In this document: one piece after another, positions 15,729-23,322 of the stretch
Numbering within the stretch: the first letter of the stretch is position 1
Layout of the letters: every line of letters begins with the position of its first letter
DNA from: Casp-actino8 sp046091365
Lineage (GTDB): Bacteria; Actinomycetota; Acidimicrobiia; Acidimicrobiales; Ilumatobacteraceae
Direction: 5' to 3'
NCBI GenBank assembly: GCA_046091365.1
Contig: JBJTBM010000025.1
Span: 1 to 37,602 of the forward strand
Length of the DNA stretch: 37,602 nt
The notes under the pieces: model-generated
What the model saw: the letters and a program-made list of their open reading frames with translations, nothing else
Database searches by the model: none
Told to the model about the DNA's origin: nothing
Program-made: the position numbers and the translations under genes

Positions 15729-16439
15729 TCAGGCCTTGGCGCGCTCGAACTTGTAGCCGAGGCCACGGATGGTGACGATGCGCGTCGGAGACGCCGGGTC
15801 ATCCTCGACTTTGGCCCGGAGACGCTTGATGTGTACATCGAGAGTCTTGGTGTCGCCGACGTAATCGGTCCCCCACACCCAGTCGATGAGCGTCTCACGC
15901 GGCAGAACGCGACCCGCGTTCGCCAACAGCAGATGCAACAGCTCGAACTCCTTCAACGGCATCATCACCTCGACTCCGCGCACCATCACGAGGTGTTGCT
16001 CCGGATCGAGGACCACTTCACCCACGACCAAGGTGTTCCCGTCGATGTCTCCGACCGAACCGACCGATTCATTGGGCACGCGTCGCAGCACGGCGCGCAT
16101 CCGGGCCACCAACTCGCGCATGCGGTACGGCTTGGTGATGTAGTCGTCGGCTCCCACCTCGAGACCCACCACGGTGTCGATTTCGGCGCCCTTGGCCGTC
16201 ACCATGATGATCGGGACCTGGGTTCGCTTGCGCAACTGACGACACACGTCGATCCCCGAAATCTTGGGCAACATGACGTCGAGGAGCACGACGTCCGGCT
16301 GCGTGGAGTCGAACTTGTTCAACGCTTCGAGTCCGTCGCGAGCGACCTCGACACGGAAACCCTCCTTCTTCAGCCCGACCGTGAGGGCGTCTATGAAGCT
16401 CTCCTCGTCCTCGACCAACAAAACCGTCTGCATGCCCAT
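15729..16439 (-). CDS. regX3: OmpR/PhoB-family response regulator, RegX3-like
   Basis: The receiver domain (1-120) has acidic pocket Glu10-Asp11, phosphoacceptor Asp54 in LLDVMLPK, the switch Thr in MVTAKG and the Lys in ITKPY. The C-terminal winged helix (about 135-232) has KEFELLHLLL and TLDVHIKRLRAKVE, the DNA-recognition helix of the OmpR group, and ends RGLGYKFE. In actinobacteria RegX3 (or PhoP) activates phosphate-starvation genes, including pst. It follows senX3 by 10 bp, with GAGGGG upstream of its ATG. The PHO-box-like repeats before ppk, pstS and phoU1 are its likely targets. Confidence 0.93.
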   Translation of the reverse strand: MGMQTVLLVEDEESFIDALTVGLKKEGFRVEVARDGLEALNKFDSTQPDVVLLDVMLPKISGIDVCRQLRKRTQVPIIMVTAKGAEIDTVVGLEVGADDYITKPYRMRELVARMRAVLRRVPNESVGSVGDIDGNTLVVGEVVLDPEQHLVMVRGVEVMMPLKEFELLHLLLANAGRVLPRETLIDWVWGTDYVGDTKTLDVHIKRLRAKVEDDPASPTRIVTIRGLGYKFERAKA

Positions 16440-16449
16440 GATCAGCCCC

Positions 16450-17583
16450 TCATCCCACTTCCGACATCGTCGTCATCACCAGACCGGGCGCGGCCGGTAC
16501 CTTGAACACGAAAGTCGAGCCCTCGCCTTCGGTGCTCGACACCGTCACGTCGCCGCCGTGATTCGTGGCGACGTGACGAACGATGGCCAAACCGAGCCCG
16601 GTGCCACCGGTCTCGCGCGAGCGCGCCCGGTCGACGCGATAGAAGCGCTCGAAGATGCGGTCGAGATCGCGGGCCGGGATCCCGAGGCCGTAGTCGCGCA
16701 CCTTGAACTCGACCCACGTACCGTCGCTGCGCGCCGACACCTCGACCTTCGACCCGCGCTCGGAGTACTTGACGGCGTTTTCGACCAGGTTCCCGATGGC
16801 CGACACCAGTTGACGACGATCTCCGAGCACCTTCATCCGCTCGCTCGCATCGACCGTGACCACCTCGATCGCGCGTCTTTCCGACAACAGGCGGGCGCGG
16901 TCGACGGCCTCGGCTACCACCAGACCAACGCTCACCGCATCCTTCACCGCCTCACCACCGAGTTCGATGCGCGACAACTCGAGCAGGTCGTCGATCGTGC
17001 GACCCACGCGTAGAGCCTCGTCGACCATCTTGCCGGACAGTCGGTGGATGACCTCGATGTCGTCCTCGGACGAGAGTGCCTCGGCCAGCACCGCGAGGGC
17101 GCCGACGGGCGTCTTCAGTTCGTGGCTGATGTTGGCCACGAAGTCGGTGCGCACCGCGTCGAGTATCGAGCGCTCGGTAATGTCCTCGACCATGGCGACG
17201 GCTCCTCCGGCGGCCAACGGCGTGGCCGACACCGCCACGACCTTGCGGGGAGGACCGAAGAGATCGAGCACCTGCCGACGGGTCTGACCGTCGAGCGCCC
17301 CCAGCAGGTGGACTTCGATCGCCTCCTCGACCAACACGTCGGAGTGCACCGCTCCGGTGAGACCGCGGGCCACTCCGTTACGGAAGACGATCTCGCCCTC
17401 CGGCGACGCCACCACCACACCGACCGTCAACGAATCGAGGGCCTCGCGCACCTCCGGTATGACCGGAGTCTCCTCGACGGGCTCGATCGGCAGAAGGATC
17501 GGTTGCTGGCGCGAGCGTTCACGACGGACGCCGATCAGCACACCCGCGAGGAGTGAGAGAACAATCGCGAGCAACGTGGTCAA
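16450..17583 (-). CDS. senX3: Phosphate-sensing histidine kinase, SenX3-like
   Basis: The 377-residue product has one membrane helix at residues 1-19, a short linker, a PAS domain (about 45-135), a HisKA dimerisation domain with phospho-accepting His154 in ANISHELKTPV, and a HATPase domain (N box NLVENAVKY, DYGLGIP, TGGTGLGLAI). There is no external sensor domain, as expected for SenX3/PhoR kinases that take their signal through PhoU and PstSCAB. The start is TTG 17583, overlapping the phoU1 stop by 4 bp (TTGA). A later GTG would remove the membrane helix. The rare start suggests low, coupled synthesis. Confidence 0.93.
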   Translation of the reverse strand: MTTLLAIVLSLLAGVLIGVRRERSRQQPILLPIEPVEETPVIPEVREALDSLTVGVVVASPEGEIVFRNGVARGLTGAVHSDVLVEEAIEVHLLGALDGQTRRQVLDLFGPPRKVVAVSATPLAAGGAVAMVEDITERSILDAVRTDFVANISHELKTPVGALAVLAEALSSEDDIEVIHRLSGKMVDEALRVGRTIDDLLELSRIELGGEAVKDAVSVGLVVAEAVDRARLLSERRAIEVVTVDASERMKVLGDRRQLVSAIGNLVENAVKYSERGSKVEVSARSDGTWVEFKVRDYGLGIPARDLDRIFERFYRVDRARSRETGGTGLGLAIVRHVATNHGGDVTVSSTEGEGSTFVFKVPAAPGLVMTTMSEVG

Positions 17584-18308
17584 TTCGCCTCCACGACCGG
17601 GAGTTGCATACCACCGATGGGGGTCAGGTCCGAACCGCGACCACCGCGACGATGATCGCCCGCCGGGGGCAGATGCCCGGTGATCAGGAACTGCACGAAG
17701 TGGGTGCAGTTCACGGCGTGGTCACCGATGCGTTCGAAGAACCGCGCGGTGATAGCCATCTGAACGGCGACCGGCAGATCGATGTTTCCGGCACTGTGCG
17801 ATTCGAAGATGGCCTGGATGAACTGCTTGTGCAAGTAGTCCAGGAACAAGTCCATGTCGTCCACGGCCTTGGCCACCGGCAGATCGAGATCGGCGTACGA
17901 CTCGAAGGCGTGCTTGAAGAGGCTCTGCGCTTGCTGGCCCATGCGGGTGATCAGCCCGCGCAACTTCGGATCCAGCTCCTGTCCGTGGATTCGGCGTGAG
18001 ACCTTGCAGACGTTCACGACGAGGTCGGCCGAACGTTCGAGGTCGGCGGCCATCTTCATGATCGTCACCGCGTGACGCAATTCGCTGGCCACCGGCGCGT
18101 GCAGCGCCATGAGGGCGATGCACCGTTCCTCGAGCACCATGGTCCGCATGTCGAATTCGTCGTCGGCGAGAATCTGGTACTCGGCCCCCTCGAGATCCTG
18201 ATCGAGCAGAATCTGGGCGGCGCGAGGGATGCTCTCGATCAGGTTGGCCGCCACCCTCAACACCTCGGAGCGGAGATCCGACAACTCTTCGTGGGCGACC
18301 TTGTTCAT
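17580..18308 (-). CDS. phoU: Phosphate signalling protein PhoU (paralogue 1, senX3-linked)
   Basis: This 242-residue protein has two three-helix PhoU repeats. Each carries an acidic metal-binding stretch (DDEFDMRTMVLEERC and DDMDLFLDYL), and the FERIGDHAVN signature is near residue 200. PhoU links transporter state to the histidine kinase and represses the Pho response when phosphate is ample. It overlaps senX3 by 4 bp, so it is produced with the kinase. It has a Gly/Arg-rich tail. A second, diverged PhoU gene lies 109 bp upstream. ATG 18308 is chosen; the frame extends upstream into the regulatory gap without PhoU similarity. Confidence 0.93.
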   Translation of the reverse strand: MNKVAHEELSDLRSEVLRVAANLIESIPRAAQILLDQDLEGAEYQILADDEFDMRTMVLEERCIALMALHAPVASELRHAVTIMKMAADLERSADLVVNVCKVSRRIHGQELDPKLRGLITRMGQQAQSLFKHAFESYADLDLPVAKAVDDMDLFLDYLHKQFIQAIFESHSAGNIDLPVAVQMAITARFFERIGDHAVNCTHFVQFLITGHLPPAGDHRRGGRGSDLTPIGGMQLPVVEAN

Positions 18309-18343
18309 CGGGTCACGTCTCGAGAGAGCAGAAACGACGTCAC

Positions 18344-18360
18344 GGTGAACGAAGGTTAAC
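18344..18360 (-). promoter_or_regulatory. Second GTTCACC-type repeat pair overlapping the phoU1 promoter
   Basis: On the minus strand GTTAACC (18354-18360) and GTTCACC (18344-18350) form a direct repeat with a 10-bp step. It covers the proposed -10 element and transcription start of phoU1. The place would suit repression or fine control rather than activation. The step differs from the 11-bp period of the upstream box. Confidence 0.4.
18353..18358 (-). promoter_or_regulatory. Proposed -10 element of phoU1-senX3-regX3
   Basis: TAACCT at 18353-18358 would start transcription near 18346, leaving a leader of about 38 nt before ATG 18308. The PHO-box-like repeat lies 30 bp upstream of this hexamer. 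Confidence 0.4.
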
Positions 18361-18388
18361 GAGTGACCTTGCCGCGGGGCGAGGATGC

Positions 18389-18406
18389 CGTGAACGGCGG
18401 GTGAAC
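18389..18406 (-). promoter_or_regulatory. PHO-box-like direct repeat upstream of phoU1-senX3-regX3
   Basis: On the minus strand GTTCACC (18400-18406) is followed by 4 nt and GTTCACG (18389-18395), an 11-bp period as in actinobacterial PhoP/RegX3 sites. It lies in the 109-bp gap after phoU2 and suggests that RegX3 controls its own operon. Confidence 0.7.
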
Positions 18407-18417
18407 GAACGGATAAA

Positions 18418-19170
18418 TCATGCGTCGCGCGGCGGACTCCCCGTCGGCTTACGCAGCTCGCCGGCCGGCGTGGGGTCCTGCAGACTGCGCTCACGGTGAC
18501 GGGCCGCACCCGATTGCTCTGGCAACCAGCCGGTCACTTGGAACCGCACTTTTTCCCCCATGTTCACGGCGTGGTCACCGATGCGCTCGTAGAAGCGGGC
18601 GACGACCGCCAGTTGGATGGCCACCTGCAAATCGATCCGTCCGGCGGCGTGCGACTCGAAGATCGCCTGGATGAACTGGCGCTGAAGATCGTCGAGGAAC
18701 GCGTCCATGTCGTCAATCGCCGCCGCTCTGGACGCGTCGGCATCGTGATAGGCGCTGGTGGCCTCACTGAAGAGGTGACGGGCCTGTTCGGACATCTTGA
18801 GCACGAGACCGCGGAGCTTCGGGTCGAACTCGTGGCCGTAGATACGACGTGCGGCCTTGCAGATGTTCACCACGAGGTCGGCCGAGCGCTCGATTTCCGC
18901 ACATATCTTGAGCGCGGAGATCACCTGTCGCAGTTCTCCGGCCACCGGGGCCTGCAGGGCCAGAATCTGGATGCAACGGTCCTCGAGATCGATGGTGCGG
19001 GCGTCGACCTCGTCGTCGGCCATGATCATCGCCTCGGCAGTCGTGAGGTCCTGCTCGAGAAGGACCGTCGTACAGCGCGGGATGCTCTCGACGACACCGG
19101 CCGAGACCCGAACCAACTCCTGCTGGATGTCGATGAGCTCCTTGTGGAACGACTTTCTCGCTTCTTCCAT
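18418..19170 (-). CDS. phoU: Phosphate signalling protein PhoU (paralogue 2, pst-linked)
   Basis: This 250-residue protein has the same two-repeat PhoU layout, with DDEVDARTIDLEDRC, ERSADLVVN, FDPKLRGLV, DDMDAFLDDL and FYERIGDHAVN. It is clearly paralogous to the downstream PhoU: ADDE.D.RT, ERSADLVVN and QFIQAIFESH are shared. Many other positions differ, so this is an old duplication. It follows pstB by 10 bp, with GAGGGAG before its ATG, and therefore belongs to the pst transcript, while the other copy travels with senX3. Division of labour is likely: one copy acting on the transporter, the other on the kinase. Confidence 0.93.
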   Translation of the reverse strand: MEEARKSFHKELIDIQQELVRVSAGVVESIPRCTTVLLEQDLTTAEAMIMADDEVDARTIDLEDRCIQILALQAPVAGELRQVISALKICAEIERSADLVVNICKAARRIYGHEFDPKLRGLVLKMSEQARHLFSEATSAYHDADASRAAAIDDMDAFLDDLQRQFIQAIFESHAAGRIDLQVAIQLAVVARFYERIGDHAVNMGEKVRFQVTGWLPEQSGAARHRERSLQDPTPAGELRKPTGSPPRDA

Positions 19171-19180
19171 GATCTCCCTC

Positions 19181-20008
19181 TCAGCCGAACCTTCCGGTCA
19201 CGTACGCCTCGGTGCGGGAGTCCGAGGGGTTCGAGAACATTTTCTGGGTCTTGTCGAATTCGACCAACACTCCGGTACGACGGTCGCTCTCGGGGTTGAT
19301 CTCGGTGGTGAAGAACGCGGTCTGGTCGCTGACTCTCGCCGCCTGCTGCATGTTGTGGGTCACGATGATGATGGTGAAGTCGCGTTTGATCTCCTGCATC
19401 AGGTCCTCGATGCGGGCGGTCGCGATGGGGTCGAGGGCCGAGCACGGCTCGTCCATCAGGATCACGTCCGGCTCCACGGCGATGCACCGCGCGATACAGA
19501 GTCGTTGTTGCTGCCCGCCGGACAGTCCCATCGCCGACGCTTTGAGTCGATCCTTCACCTCGTCCCACAAAGCGGCCCGTTTGAGCGACGACTCGACGAT
19601 CACGTCGAGATCGGTCTTCTTCTTGACGCCGTTGAGCCGTGGGCCGAAGGCGAGGTTGTCGTAGATGCTCTTCGGGAAGGGATTCGGCTTCTGGAACACC
19701 ATACCGATACGCCGTCGTACCTCGACGGCGTCGACGTTCTTGTCGTAGAGGTTCACCCCGTGGTACTCGACGGTTCCCTCGACGCGAGCCGAGGGGATCA
19801 GATCGTTCATCCGGTCGAAACACCGCAACACTGTCGACTTACCGCAACCGGACGGTCCGATGAACGCCGTGATCTCGCGCGCCTTGATGTACAGGTCGAC
19901 GTCGCGCACCGCTCGGAAGTCCCCGTAGAAGACCGACAGGTCACTCGTACGAAAGACCGGTACCTCGACTCCAGTCGTCGCGACTTCTGCTGGTTCGTTC
20001 AGTTCCAC
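19181..20008 (-). CDS. pstB: Phosphate ABC transporter ATP-binding protein
   Basis: PstB (275 aa) powers high-affinity phosphate import. The Walker A motif GPSGCGKST is at residues 51-59, the signature LSGGQQQRL near 165, Walker B VILMDEPCSALDP near 185, and the switch His is in IVTHNM. FQKPNPFPKSIYDN is the typical PstB Q-loop region. GTG 20008 is chosen because a strong AGGAG lies 6-7 nt upstream; the extra upstream frame is not homologous. A 55-bp gap separates it from pstA. Confidence 0.96.
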   Translation of the reverse strand: MELNEPAEVATTGVEVPVFRTSDLSVFYGDFRAVRDVDLYIKAREITAFIGPSGCGKSTVLRCFDRMNDLIPSARVEGTVEYHGVNLYDKNVDAVEVRRRIGMVFQKPNPFPKSIYDNLAFGPRLNGVKKKTDLDVIVESSLKRAALWDEVKDRLKASAMGLSGGQQQRLCIARCIAVEPDVILMDEPCSALDPIATARIEDLMQEIKRDFTIIIVTHNMQQAARVSDQTAFFTTEINPESDRRTGVLVEFDKTQKMFSNPSDSRTEAYVTGRFG

Positions 20009-20063
20009 TGAATTCTCCTGACGGGTGGGATCGTGCGTGAGATCGCGGGATTGGTTCAAGGGT

Positions 20064-21011
20064 TCACCAATTCCGTTCGAATCGATTGCGCAACCAAATT
20101 GCCAGTCCATTGATGAGGATCACCAGCACCAACAGGATCAACGACGCGGCGGCGGTCACGGCCTGGAAGTCGGCCCCGGTCTGACGGGCGTACGAGAAGA
20201 TCGCCACCGGCATGGAGGTGAAGCCACCCTTGGTGATCTGCTCCCACAATCCCTGGTTGCCGGTGCGCAACAAGCCGGTGATGCCGCCGACGAGCAACAG
20301 GGGCGCCGCCTCGCCGGCCGCACGCGACAACGCGAGCATGGTCCCGGTCAAGATGCCCGGGGCGGCCGAGGGCAGTACGTGTGAGCGCACCGTTTCCCAT
20401 TGGGTGGCTCCGACGCCCATGGCCCCCTCGCGAATCGATTGCGGGACGGCGCGCAGGGCTTCCGAGGCGGTGATGACCACCACCGGCAGGACCAGCACCG
20501 CCAGGGTCAACCCTCCGGCGATCACGGTTCGTCCTCCGGTGACATCACCGGCGAACTTGACGAAGATCGTGAGACCGAGGATGCCGTACACGATCGACGG
20601 GACACCGGCGAGATTGCGCACGTTGATACGGATCAATCGTGCCAGTCGTGACCGTCGCGCGTATTCCTCCAGGTACACCGCGCAGGCGATGCCCAGGGGG
20701 AAGGCCACCACGATCACGACGATCGCCAACGTGAGGGTGCCACGGATCGCTTGCCACACGCCGGCCTCGGCGGCGTTCGACGCGTCGAGGCCCGACGACA
20801 AGAAGTCGCCGAAACGCCCGTCGAGCACCGGCCACGCTCGGTGGAGCAAATTGACGATCAGCGCGACGAGGATGAGCAAGGTCAGCACCAAGGTCGTCAG
20901 CAAGACCCACTCGACGACGCGACCGCGCACGTCGCGCTTCCCGTTCGTGATGCGGGCGGTCAACTTCGCCGCGCTGTCGGCCCCGAATCGTGAGGGTGTC
21001 GTGATCGCCAC
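20064..21011 (-). CDS. pstA: Phosphate ABC transporter permease PstA
   Basis: This 315-residue permease has a basic N-terminus and about six membrane helices. The inner-membrane-component signature is ALSRAAGEAAPLLLVGG, and NLAGVPSIVYGILGL and SIREGAMGVGATQWET are typical of PstA. It pairs with PstC to form the channel. GTG 21011 begins one base after the pstC stop, so translation is probably coupled. GTG is preferred over later starts because the first helix (VLLTTLVLTLLILVALIV) and its basic flank are then complete. Confidence 0.95.
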   Translation of the reverse strand: MAITTPSRFGADSAAKLTARITNGKRDVRGRVVEWVLLTTLVLTLLILVALIVNLLHRAWPVLDGRFGDFLSSGLDASNAAEAGVWQAIRGTLTLAIVVIVVAFPLGIACAVYLEEYARRSRLARLIRINVRNLAGVPSIVYGILGLTIFVKFAGDVTGGRTVIAGGLTLAVLVLPVVVITASEALRAVPQSIREGAMGVGATQWETVRSHVLPSAAPGILTGTMLALSRAAGEAAPLLLVGGITGLLRTGNQGLWEQITKGGFTSMPVAIFSYARQTGADFQAVTAAASLILLVLVILINGLAIWLRNRFERNW

Positions 21012-21012
21012 G

Positions 21013-21990
21013 TCAGTACTCCTCGCGAACCCGGCGTACGAGACGGTCGCCGAGGAGGTTGAGCATGAACGTCATGACGAACAGGAGGAACCCGATGAAG
21101 AAGAGACTCTGGAAGGCCAACCCGTTGCCGGCGACCTGGTCACTTCCGAATCCGAGGGCCGCCATGGCCGCGGTCATCGTCTGACCCGGCTGGAAGACGT
21201 CGGTCGAGTACAGGCCACCACCCACCGCTCCGGCGGCGATGGCCACCACCATGGTCTCGCCCACGGCACGCGAGATGCCCAGGATCAGCGCGGCGACGAC
21301 TCCGGAGATCGACGCCGGCAGCACCACCTTGAACGTGGTGCTCACCCGACGAGCTCCGAGACCGTAGGAAGCCTCACGTAATGCCAGCGGCACGGCCCGC
21401 AACGCATCCTCGGCGACCGAGGCGATGATCGGGATCGTGAGGATGCCGACGGCCAGGCCGGCGGCGGCGATGTTGAAGGCCTTGTTGGCACCTCCGGCAA
21501 TGTGGAGCACGATGTTGGGGTTGATGAACGAGATCGCGAAGTACCCCAGCACCACGCTCGGAATACCGGCCAACACCTCCACGACCGGCTTCAACACCCG
21601 GCGAACCCGGGGCCGGGCGAACTCGGACAAGTACACCGCCACCCCGAGTCCGAGCGGCACCGCGATCAACATCGCGACCCCGGTGACCATCAAGGTGCCA
21701 ACCACGAGCGTCTTGATGTCGAACATGCCGCGACGCGGGAACCAACCGATCGTCCAGAGGTCACCCTTGGGCACGTCGACGAAGAAGGACAGGGCGTCCT
21801 TGAAAAGCGTGTAGACGATCAACGCCGTGATCACGAGCGTCGTCAGACCGGCCGCGCCGAACACCCGACGCATGCGTCGGTCGGTGCGTCGTCGCCCACC
21901 GGCCAGACGCAGATCGTCCACCGTCCAGGCTGAATCAACGGATCCGTTCATCATCTCCCGTTCGTCGGACGACCCGAGTCTTGCCGACAT
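21013..21990 (-). CDS. pstC: Phosphate ABC transporter permease PstC
   Basis: This 325-residue permease has about six membrane helices. It has PstC features such as EVLAGIPSVVLGYFA, VAEDALRAVPLALREASYGLGA and the permease loop GISRAVGETMVVAIAAG. A hydrophilic N-terminal stretch of about 45 residues precedes helix 1. ATG 21990 has a weak GGTGAAGA upstream; ATG 21954 (313 aa) is also possible. It is separated from pstS by a 135-bp gap with a strong hairpin, so permease synthesis is probably lower than that of the binding protein. Confidence 0.94.
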   Translation of the reverse strand: MSARLGSSDEREMMNGSVDSAWTVDDLRLAGGRRRTDRRMRRVFGAAGLTTLVITALIVYTLFKDALSFFVDVPKGDLWTIGWFPRRGMFDIKTLVVGTLMVTGVAMLIAVPLGLGVAVYLSEFARPRVRRVLKPVVEVLAGIPSVVLGYFAISFINPNIVLHIAGGANKAFNIAAAGLAVGILTIPIIASVAEDALRAVPLALREASYGLGARRVSTTFKVVLPASISGVVAALILGISRAVGETMVVAIAAGAVGGGLYSTDVFQPGQTMTAAMAALGFGSDQVAGNGLAFQSLFFIGFLLFVMTFMLNLLGDRLVRRVREEY

Positions 21991-22012
21991 TCTTCACCAT
22001 CCACAAACGTCC

Positions 22013-22024
22013 CGGGGCGCCCCG
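22013..22024. other. 12-bp perfect palindrome in the pstS-pstC gap
   Basis: CGGGGCGCCCCG is self-complementary and lies between the attenuator hairpin and pstC. It may be a regulator site or simply a short RNA hairpin; nothing else supports a function. Confidence 0.35.
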
Positions 22025-22048
22025 CAAAGGGTCGCGGACTACGAGAAA

Positions 22049-22072
22049 GTGCCGCCCCTCTCGGGGCGGCAC
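22049..22072 (-). terminator. Hairpin attenuator between pstS and pstC
   Basis: A perfect 10-bp GC-rich stem (22049-22058 with 22063-22072) has a 4-nt loop. In the direction of pst transcription it is followed by TTTCTC, a weak T tract. It probably ends part of the transcripts or protects the 3' end of pstS mRNA, giving more PstS than permease. Confidence 0.7.
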
Positions 22073-22125
22073 CCTTTCGATCGAACCGGCGCCCGAGAGG
22101 GGGCGTCATTTGCCCGATTCCGGAC

Positions 22126-23187
22126 TCAGCGGGCTGCCCAAACGGCCCGGGTCGCCTCGACGTCGGCGGGAGCCATGGACACGTAGGGCACCTGACCCTC
22201 ACCGGTCCCGATGACGGCCAGGCCCTCATCGCTCAGGTAGAAGTCCACGAACGCCGCGAGGGCTGGGTTGTCGGCGAGCTTGTTCTTGCTCACGTAGATG
22301 TAGAGCGAACGGGCGATCGGGTAGTCACCCGAGGCGATGGTGTCAGCCGTCGGCTCGACACAACCGTCACCCTTGTCGACCTGCAACGGCTTCACGACGT
22401 CGAGGTTCTCCTCGAGGAAGGCGAATCCGACCCAACCGAGCGAGGTGTCGTTGGCCGAGACGCCTTCGATGATCACGTTGTCGTTGGGCGAAGCGGTGTA
22501 ATCCGGTCGGGGGGCGTCGTCCTCGACCCCGAGGGCCTTGGCCACCTTGGTCAGCACGAGTTCGACGAACGAGTCGAAGGTCCCCGACTCCTCGCCGGGC
22601 GCGGTGACGGTCAAGGAGGCGTCCGGGTACGGAGCGTGCAGAGTTCCGAAGTCGGTTCCGACCGCGGCGCTCAACTCGGCGGCGGCTCCGTCGGCATCAC
22701 TCCAGTTGTTGCGACCGGTGGCGTCGGGGCCGAGCAACACCCACAGGTCTGCGAAACTGACGCACTCGACGGCGGTGTTCTTGACCGACGTGATCACCGA
22801 CAACCCGTCGATGGCCACCTTCAACTCGACGTACTCGACACCGTTCTCCGCGCAAGTGGCCGCTTCTTCGTCCTTGATGGCGCGCGAGGCGTCCGAGATG
22901 TCGGTCTCACCGGCGCAGAACTTGGCGAATCCATCGCCGGTGCCGGGTCCCTCGACCTGGATGGCCAGGTCGGGGTTGGCGTCGCTGAACAACTTTGCGA
23001 CCGCGGTGGTGATGGGTTCCACGGTGGACGAGCCCGACACGAAGATCGATCCGGACAAGCCGTTCCCCGACGGGGCGTCCGACGAGGCCGGAGCTTCGGT
23101 CGACGACGCGGAATCGTCGCCGCCGCAGGCCGCCAGCGGGAGCATCGCGACGACTGCCGCCAACACGGACCAACGCTTGATGTTCAT
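22126..23187 (-). CDS. pstS: Phosphate-binding lipoprotein
   Basis: PstS (353 aa) captures phosphate outside the membrane for PstCAB. The lipobox LAAC gives lipid-anchored Cys21, followed by an acidic/Ser tether. The binding domain has GSSTVEPIT (phosphate loop), GTGDGFAKFC, DISDASRAI, a SGTFDSFVEL helix and SLGWVGFAF. ATG 23187 has AAGGAG 8 nt upstream. The gene has its own promoter with PHO-box-like repeats, 135 bp after ppk, and is followed by a hairpin before pstC. Confidence 0.96.
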   Translation of the reverse strand: MNIKRWSVLAAVVAMLPLAACGGDDSASSTEAPASSDAPSGNGLSGSIFVSGSSTVEPITTAVAKLFSDANPDLAIQVEGPGTGDGFAKFCAGETDISDASRAIKDEEAATCAENGVEYVELKVAIDGLSVITSVKNTAVECVSFADLWVLLGPDATGRNNWSDADGAAAELSAAVGTDFGTLHAPYPDASLTVTAPGEESGTFDSFVELVLTKVAKALGVEDDAPRPDYTASPNDNVIIEGVSANDTSLGWVGFAFLEENLDVVKPLQVDKGDGCVEPTADTIASGDYPIARSLYIYVSKNKLADNPALAAFVDFYLSDEGLAVIGTGEGQVPYVSMAPADVEATRAVWAAR

Positions 23188-23236
23188 CGATGAATCTCCT
23201 TGGGGTGAGGGCACGGGTTCAGGTCCGCGCCGCCTC

Positions 23237-23242
23237 AACATA
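23237..23242 (-). promoter_or_regulatory. Proposed -10 element of pstS
   Basis: TATGTT at 23237-23242 would start transcription near 23230, giving a leader of about 43 nt with an AAGGAG ribosome-binding site. The PHO-box repeats begin 31 bp upstream of it. Confidence 0.5.
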
Positions 23243-23257
23243 GAAAGTCCGTGTGAA

Positions 23258-23291
23258 GTTCACCTTCTCTTCAGGTGAACACGAGATGAAC
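23258..23291 (-). promoter_or_regulatory. PHO-box-like sites upstream of pstS
   Basis: On the minus strand GTTCATC (23285-23291), 4 nt, then GTTCACC (23274-23280) form a direct repeat with an 11-bp period. A third heptamer, GTTCACC on the plus strand (23258-23264), faces them as an inverted copy across 9 nt. This matches the direct-repeat style of actinobacterial PhoP/RegX3 boxes and predicts induction of pst by phosphate starvation. Confidence 0.75.
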
Positions 23292-23322
23292 GAAAGTTGG
23301 ACTCTTGGTGATCCGAGGAATG

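Noticed and set aside
20212..21381. Plus-strand frame of 389 codons across pstA and pstC
   Set aside because: Antisense to two certain permease genes, with no recognisable domain.
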